A DNA stretch of 9,807 nucleotides from Arthrobacter sp. (GTDB taxonomy: Bacteria > Actinomycetota > Actinomycetes > Actinomycetales > Micrococcaceae). A program made the translations under genes and the position numbers. Numbering within the stretch: position 1 is the first letter of the stretch; each line of letters starts with the position of its first letter. Below the pieces are notes generated by a model, which saw only the letters and a program-made list of their open reading frames with translations, was not told where the DNA came from and did no database searches. Below, piece after piece: positions 5,549-9,807 of the stretch. The stretch is taken from positions 1 to 9,807 of the forward strand of contig JAODMS010000041.1 in NCBI GenBank assembly GCA_025464925.1, given 5' to 3'.

Positions 5549-7777
5549 ATGCACGACGCTGAATTGGCCCATGAACGCGACTACGTCGCCGGGCTCTACG
5601 CCCGGCTCGATGAGTTGCGGGCGGAAAAGCGCGCCCAGCTGGCCCAGGTGCGCCGTGCCGGCGCGGTGGGCACCATGCAGAACGTCTCCGAACGCGATGC
5701 CTTCGCGGCGCTCTACGAAGACCGCCTTGCCCAGCTCGACGCTGTCGATGACCGCCTCGTATTCGGCCGTCTGGACCTTGATTCCGGGGAGGCCCAATAC
5801 ATTGGCCGCATCGGCCTGGCCACCGATGACCTGCAGCGGCTCATGGTGGACTGGCGGGCGCCCGAAGCCGGCCACTTCTACCAGGCAACCGCCTTCGACC
5901 GGCAGGGAGTCCGCCGCCGCCGCCACCTGATCCTGCAGGGCCGTGAGGTCAAGGCGATCGAGGATGACGTGCTGGACGCCGACCTGCTGGCCGACGGCGA
6001 ATCGCTCCAGGGCGAAGGCGCGCTGCTGGCTGCCCTCGATTCCAAGCGGACCGGCCGGATGTCCGACATCGTCGGCACCATCCAGTCCGAGCAGGACCGG
6101 ATCATCCGCTCCTCCATCTCCGGGGCCCTCGTCGTCCAGGGCGGGCCGGGCACCGGCAAGACCGCTGTGGCCCTGCACCGCGCCGCCTACCTGCTCTACA
6201 CCCACCGGGAACGCCTGAAGACCGCAGGCGTGCTCCTTGTGGGTCCGACGTCATCCTTCATGAACTACATCGAACGCGTGCTTCCCTCGCTCGGCGAGAC
6301 CGGCGTCGTGATGGCGAGCCTGGGCCGGCTGATGCCCGGGATCAGTGCCGTTGCTGAACCGGAGGCCGCCGTGGCGGCTATCAAGGGCCGGCTGGACATG
6401 GCCGATGTCGTGGCCAACGCCGTGGCCAACCGGCAGCGTGTCCCCGCCGAAAACAGGATCCTCGAAGTGGACGGGCGCAAGCTTATCCTGACGCCCCGGC
6501 AGGTCCGCCGGGCCCGGGAACGGGCGCGGGCCACCGGCAAGCCGCACAACGAGGCACGGGTCGCCTTCGTCAAGATCCTGCTGCGCGAACTGACCGAGCA
6601 GATGACGGAGCTGGTGGAGGCCGGCAGCATCGGCAACAATGCAGACCGCTCCTATCTGGCCGAGGACGTCCGCTCCGCCCGGGACGTCCGGATTGCCTTG
6701 AACCTGTGCTGGATGCCGATGACTCCGGTGAAGCTCGTGGGGGAGCTGCTGAGCAAGCCGGCCATCCTCGAAGCCTGCACCCCGAACCTCAGCCCCGCCG
6801 AGCGCGCCATGCTGCTCCGGCCTGCCGATGCACCCTGGACAGAGGCGGATGTGCCGCTGCTGGACGAAGCCGCCGAGCTGCTCGGTGAGCTTGACGCCGC
6901 GGCTGGCCGTGGACTGGCCCAGCAGGAAAACGACCGCGCCCGCGACTTGGCCAATGCCAAGCAGACGCTGGTCAACATGGAAACCGCCGGCGTGGACGTC
7001 CTCGTCTCCGCTGAGGAACTTGTGGACCAGAACCAGGAACGCGAGGCCCGGCTGTCCGCCGCCGAGCGCGCCACGACAGACCGCACCTGGGCCTTCGGGC
7101 ACATCGTGGTGGACGAGGCGCAGGAACTATCGCCGATGCAGTGGCGCATGCTGGTCCGCCGCTGCCCGCTGAAGTCCTTCACCATCGTGGGCGACATCGC
7201 CCAGACAAGTTCCGTCGCTGGAGCCAATTCCTGGCAGGGCGCCCTGGCCCCGATGTTCGGGGACCGCTGGCAGCTGGAGGAACTGACCGTCAACTACCGC
7301 ACCCCCTCGCAGATTGCCGAGGCGGCAGCGCGGATGGCCAACGCGGCCGGACTCGTTGTCTCGGCGCCCAAGGCCGTCCGCGAAGGGCGCTGGGCACCGA
7401 TCATCGACCGCGTGGCAGCGGGCCAGATCGTGGGCAAGCTCGTTGAGGTGCTTCCCGAGGAGTTAAGCGCCCTCGACGGCGGCCTGCTGGCCGTGATTGC
7501 CGACGGCCCGCTCCTCCCGGAGGCCACAGCGGCGCTGCGCGCGGTGTACGGCCGCCGTGTCGGCACCGGCGCGGGCAGCTATGCGCAGGACATCGTGGTG
7601 ATCAGCCCCCGTGAGGCCAAGGGCCTGGAGTTCGACGGCGTCGTGGTGCTGGAGCCGAGTGCCATGCTTAACCATGAGCATGGCCGCGTCGGTGACCTGT
7701 ATGTAGCGATGACCAGGCCTACCCAGCGGCTGCGGCTCATCGCTGCCGCCGGCGTGCCGGCCGGCATCGAAGACTGA
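5549..7777 (+). CDS. helD: HelD-like superfamily 1 ATPase, RNA polymerase recycling factor
   Basis: HelD proteins bind RNA polymerase, insert arms into its channels and use ATP to release stalled or post-termination complexes; in some actinobacteria they also contribute to rifamycin tolerance. The product has 742 residues, close to the M. smegmatis protein. An N-terminal charged helical region (residues 1-75, HERDYVAGLYARLDELRAEK) fits the coiled-coil arm that enters the secondary channel. UvrD/Rep-type motifs follow in order: Walker A GGPGTGKT (198-205), Walker B VVDEAQE with DEAQ at 522-525, motif III GDIAQTS, motif IV NYRTPSQIA, motif V SPREAKGLEFDGVVV and motif VI YVAMTRPTQRL. The start ATG at 5549 has AGGGGA (5536-5541) 7 bases upstream; the frame is open further upstream into apt, but the in-frame ATG at 5513 lacks a ribosome site. 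Intact. Confidence 0.92.
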   Translation: MHDAELAHERDYVAGLYARLDELRAEKRAQLAQVRRAGAVGTMQNVSERDAFAALYEDRLAQLDAVDDRLVFGRLDLDSGEAQYIGRIGLATDDLQRLMVDWRAPEAGHFYQATAFDRQGVRRRRHLILQGREVKAIEDDVLDADLLADGESLQGEGALLAALDSKRTGRMSDIVGTIQSEQDRIIRSSISGALVVQGGPGTGKTAVALHRAAYLLYTHRERLKTAGVLLVGPTSSFMNYIERVLPSLGETGVVMASLGRLMPGISAVAEPEAAVAAIKGRLDMADVVANAVANRQRVPAENRILEVDGRKLILTPRQVRRARERARATGKPHNEARVAFVKILLRELTEQMTELVEAGSIGNNADRSYLAEDVRSARDVRIALNLCWMPMTPVKLVGELLSKPAILEACTPNLSPAERAMLLRPADAPWTEADVPLLDEAAELLGELDAAAGRGLAQQENDRARDLANAKQTLVNMETAGVDVLVSAEELVDQNQEREARLSAAERATTDRTWAFGHIVVDEAQELSPMQWRMLVRRCPLKSFTIVGDIAQTSSVAGANSWQGALAPMFGDRWQLEELTVNYRTPSQIAEAAARMANAAGLVVSAPKAVREGRWAPIIDRVAAGQIVGKLVEVLPEELSALDGGLLAVIADGPLLPEATAALRAVYGRRVGTGAGSYAQDIVVISPREAKGLEFDGVVVLEPSAMLNHEHGRVGDLYVAMTRPTQRLRLIAAAGVPAGIED

Positions 7778-7785
7778 GTCCTGCC

Positions 7786-7810
7786 CGCCGGCTCCGAACA
7801 GCTGCCGGCG
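7786..7810 (+). terminator. Weak candidate terminator after helD
   Basis: CGCCGGC (7786-7792) and GCCGGCG (7804-7810) form a 7-bp GC stem with an 11-base loop, starting 8 bases after the helD stop. No T-run follows, so it would be at best a U-less terminator, and in DNA of this GC content such arms arise often by chance. Confidence 0.3.
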
Positions 7811-7872
7811 CTGGCTCGCCTTCAGCGGGTCAACAGCCCGGCGTCACCTGCACTGCGGCGTCCCGATCCTGC

Positions 7873-7878
7873 TAACTT
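7873..7878 (+). promoter_or_regulatory. Probable -10 element of a leaderless tyrS transcript
   Basis: TAACTT ends 7 bases before the tyrS GTG at 7886. There is no ribosome site between them, so transcription probably starts at the GTG. TTAGAT at 7877-7882 is a less likely alternative, being too near the start. No clear -35 is visible. This is the third gene in the window with this arrangement. Confidence 0.45.
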
Positions 7879-7885
7879 AGATTCC

Positions 7886-9199
7886 GTGTCCCAGCTAAAT
7901 GATCTCGAGTCCCAGCAGAACGACCCAAGCTTCGCCAACGTCTGGCAGGAGCTGAAATGGCGTGGCCTGGTCCACGTCTCCACGGATGAGGCGGAGCTGG
8001 AAAAGCTGCTCGCCGGAGATCCCATTACCTATTACTGCGGGTTCGATCCCACGGCGCCCAGCCTGCACCTGGGCAACCTGGTGCAGCTGCTGCTGATGCG
8101 CCGGATCCAGCTGGCCGGCCACAAGCCCCTGGGCCTCGTGGGTGGTTCAACCGGCTTGATCGGTGACCCTCGCCCGACGGCGGAGCGCACCCTCAATACG
8201 AAAGACACCGTTTCAGAGTGGGTCGGGTACTTGCAGGCCCAGGTGCGTCGTTTCCTGAGCTTCGACGGCGACAACGCCGCCCGGATGGTCAACAACCTGG
8301 ACTGGACGGCGCCGCTGAGCGCCATCGACTTCCTGCGCGAGATCGGCAAGCACTTCCGTGTCGGCACCATGCTGCGCAAGGATGCCGTTGCGTCCCGTCT
8401 TGGCTCCGACGAAGGGATTAGCTACACGGAGTTCAGCTACCAGATCCTGCAGGGCATGGATTACCTCCAGCTTTTCCGCGACTACGGCTGTGTGCTGCAG
8501 ACCGGCGGCTCTGACCAGTGGGGCAACCTGACCAGCGGCACCGAACTCATCCGCAAGGTTGAGGGCAAGCACGTCCATGCCCTGGGCACGCCCCTCATCA
8601 CTAATTCCGACGGCACCAAGTTCGGCAAGAGCGAAGGCAACGCGATCTGGCTTGATCCGGAGATGTGCAGCCCCTACGCCTTCTACCAGTTCTGGCTCAA
8701 CACGGCGGACGCCGACGTCGCCGCACGCCTGAAGGTCTTCACCTTTCTGAGCCGGGCGGAGATCGAAGCCCTCGAGGTCTCCGTTGCAGATCGACCGTTT
8801 GCCCGCGAAGGCCAGCGGAAGCTCGCCTATGAAGTGACCTCGCTCGTCCATGGCGTGGACGCCACCGAGAAAGTCATTGCGGCATCGGCGGCACTGTTCG
8901 GCAACGGTGACCTCACCGCGCTGGACGAGGCAACCCTGCGGGCTGCCACCTCAGAACTGCCCTCCGCCACGGTCGACGCCGGCGGCTTGGGAATCGTCGA
9001 ACTGCTTGTGGCTGCCGGCCTGTCAGAGAGCAAATCCGCGGCCCGCCGCACGGTAGGTGAAGGCGGAGCCTACGTGAACAACGCGAAGGTATCGGATCCG
9101 GAGGCCGTCATCGCGCCCAGCCAGCTGCTGCACGGACGGTACCTGCTGCTGCGGCGGGGCAAGAAGAACCTGGCAACCGTGGAGGTCTCCGCGTCCTAG
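7886..9199 (+). CDS. tyrS: Tyrosyl-tRNA synthetase
   Basis: This class I aminoacyl-tRNA synthetase charges tRNA-Tyr with tyrosine using ATP and is essential for translation. The 437-residue product shows YYCGFDPTAPSLHLGNL (49-65), with HLGN at 61-64 as the HIGH-type ATP-binding motif, then GGSTGLIGDP, the tyrosine-pocket segments YQILQGMDYLQL and TGGSDQWGN, and KFGKS at 245-249 as the KMSKS loop. A C-terminal S4 RNA-binding domain begins near residue 366 (ELLVAAGLSESKSAARRTV) and ends in LLRRGKKNLATVEV. Length fits the bacterial TyrRS with S4 domain. The start is GTG; a -10 hexamer 7 bases upstream and the absence of a ribosome site suggest a leaderless message. A GC-rich hairpin follows the stop, separating it from the rRNA operon. 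Intact, with no sign of a T-box leader. Confidence 0.97.
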   Translation: MSQLNDLESQQNDPSFANVWQELKWRGLVHVSTDEAELEKLLAGDPITYYCGFDPTAPSLHLGNLVQLLLMRRIQLAGHKPLGLVGGSTGLIGDPRPTAERTLNTKDTVSEWVGYLQAQVRRFLSFDGDNAARMVNNLDWTAPLSAIDFLREIGKHFRVGTMLRKDAVASRLGSDEGISYTEFSYQILQGMDYLQLFRDYGCVLQTGGSDQWGNLTSGTELIRKVEGKHVHALGTPLITNSDGTKFGKSEGNAIWLDPEMCSPYAFYQFWLNTADADVAARLKVFTFLSRAEIEALEVSVADRPFAREGQRKLAYEVTSLVHGVDATEKVIAASAALFGNGDLTALDEATLRAATSELPSATVDAGGLGIVELLVAAGLSESKSAARRTVGEGGAYVNNAKVSDPEAVIAPSQLLHGRYLLLRRGKKNLATVEVSAS

Positions 9200-9215
9200 A
9201 AGGCCATGTTCACGT

Positions 9216-9249
9216 TCCTCCCCGCACCGGTTTGCACAGCGGGGGAGGA
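9216..9249 (+). terminator. Intrinsic terminator-like hairpin after tyrS
   Basis: TCCTCCCCGC (9216-9225) pairs with GCGGGGGAGGA (9239-9249), giving ten base pairs with one bulged G (9241) and a 13-base loop. It begins 17 bases after the tyrS stop. No clean T-run follows (gcgtgtagtgtcttct), as is frequent for actinobacterial hairpins. The loop and descending arm also contain the -35 and spacer of the proposed rrn promoter. Confidence 0.65.
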
Positions 9250-9260
9250 GCGTGTAGTGT
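9232..9260 (+). promoter_or_regulatory. Candidate rRNA operon promoter
   Basis: TTGCAC (9232-9237) and TAGTGT (9255-9260) are separated by exactly 17 bp and resemble SigA-type -35 and -10 elements. Initiation would fall near 9266-9268, giving a pre-rRNA leader of about 435 bases. It is the best-spaced promoter I could find between tyrS and the 16S gene. Further rrn promoters may exist; TATATT at 9352-9357 is a possible -10 without a good -35. Confidence 0.55.
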
Positions 9261-9520
9261 CTTCTGAGTCGCCGCCGTTGAGTGGCGACCAACCCCCAAC
9301 AAAATCGAAGCAAGTCTTTCCGCGCTAGACGCTGAAAGTGAAAACTTGCTTTATATTGCTGGGCGGATTCACTCCAGAGAGTGAAATTCGGAAGAACATT
9401 CCGGATTTGCAAAGTGGAATTGAATGAAATAAGCTGTAAACATCGCAGCGAAGGAAAGCGAAACATAAAGAATTCATTAAATTACTAATGAATTGTTTCG
9501 ACAAGTATTCGAATGTGTCT

Positions 9521-9546
9521 GTTGTTTGAGAACTCAATAGTGTGCC
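9521..9546 (+). promoter_or_regulatory. boxA-like antitermination motif in the rrn leader
   Basis: The stretch begins GTTGTTTGAGAACTCAA and continues through TAGTGTGCC. It resembles the conserved motif seen in actinobacterial rrn leaders and 16S-23S spacers, where it is thought to load the Nus antitermination complex. Recognition is from memory of related operons, and boundaries are approximate. Confidence 0.55.
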
Positions 9547-9572
9547 AAGTTTGTTGATACCAATTTATTGTA

Positions 9573-9589
9573 TTGAATTGGTTGAATTG
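9573..9589 (+). repeat. Tandem TTGAATTG direct repeat in the rrn leader
   Basis: TTGAATTG occurs at 9573-9580 and again at 9582-9589, one base apart. The first copy also supplies the 3' arm of the 9559-9582 hairpin, so the second copy could offer an alternative pairing. No function is known to me. Confidence 0.5.
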
Positions 9590-9703
9590 ACTGGATCCGC
9601 CACCCCGTGGTGTGGTCTGGTTTTTACAGCTGGTTTCAAATTTTGTGCATTGTGTGTATCCCGTTTTCCCGGGGGCGCATGGTGTGTCTGTTTTTGTTTT
9701 ACT

Positions 9704-9807
<104 letters not shown>

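Larger units (their letters stand above)
9266..9703 (+). ncRNA. Pre-rRNA leader: AT-rich, rich in hairpins
   Basis: There is no credible gene between tyrS and 16S. From about 9291 the base composition becomes visibly AT-rich compared with the GC-rich genes around it. The leader holds a run of hairpins: 9268-9289 (6 bp, near the proposed transcript start), 9308-9351 (8 bp AAGCAAGT/ACTTGCTT, then 5 bp CTTTC/GAAAG above a 5-base bulge), 9368-9385 (7 bp, 4-base loop), 9385-9407 (about 10 bp including one G-U, 5-base loop; it shares base 9385 with the previous stem), 9471-9494 (AATTCATT/AATGAATT) and 9559-9582 (ACCAATT/AATTGGT). Such leaders act in antitermination, 30S assembly and RNase III processing; the strand pairing downstream of 16S lies outside the window. 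Confidence 0.7.

Overview
The window reads as chromosomal DNA of a high-GC actinobacterium of the Micrococcaceae, most likely Arthrobacter or a close relative. The basis is the GC-rich codon use throughout, the start of a 16S rRNA gene at the right edge with an Arthrobacter-like V1 loop, a mycobacterial-type fused adaA-alkA gene with ogt overlapping it, an actinobacterial-length HelD, and three genes that appear to start on leaderless transcripts. Genus is an inference from less than 110 bases of 16S.

Layout. Positions 1-1949 (+) hold the 3' two thirds of a self-sufficient cytochrome P450 of the P450-BM3 (CYP102) type, in which a P450 heme domain is fused to a diflavin reductase. The heme domain is intact as far as visible, but the reductase is broken by four changes of reading frame, two of them with large deletions, so the locus is a pseudogene. 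Positions 1972-4040 (-) hold a two-gene adaptive-response operon: an Ada-type sensor/activator fused to an AlkA-like glycosylase, then O6-alkylguanine-DNA alkyltransferase (ogt), overlapping by 4 bp. Divergent from it, after 92 bp, is mpg (4133-4816, +), a second and unrelated alkyl-base glycosylase. Then come apt (4872-5429), helD (5549-7777) and tyrS (7886-9199), all on +. A GC-rich hairpin follows tyrS, and the last 600 bases are the promoter, AT-rich structured leader and first bases of an rRNA operon.

How it works together. alkA-ogt and mpg form a compact alkylation-repair island covering phosphotriester sensing, O6-alkylguanine reversal and two routes of N-alkylpurine excision, with a shared 92-bp control region that contains a perfect 7-bp inverted repeat. 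apt (purine salvage), helD (RNA polymerase recycling), tyrS (tRNA charging) and rrn are growth and gene-expression housekeeping genes. I see no CRISPR array, transposase, phage gene or tRNA.

I did not find a convincing undescribed system. The points most worth a second look are the confined decay of the P450 reductase, the operator-like repeat in the repair island, the overlap of the tyrS terminator with the rrn promoter, and the series of hairpins in the rrn leader.
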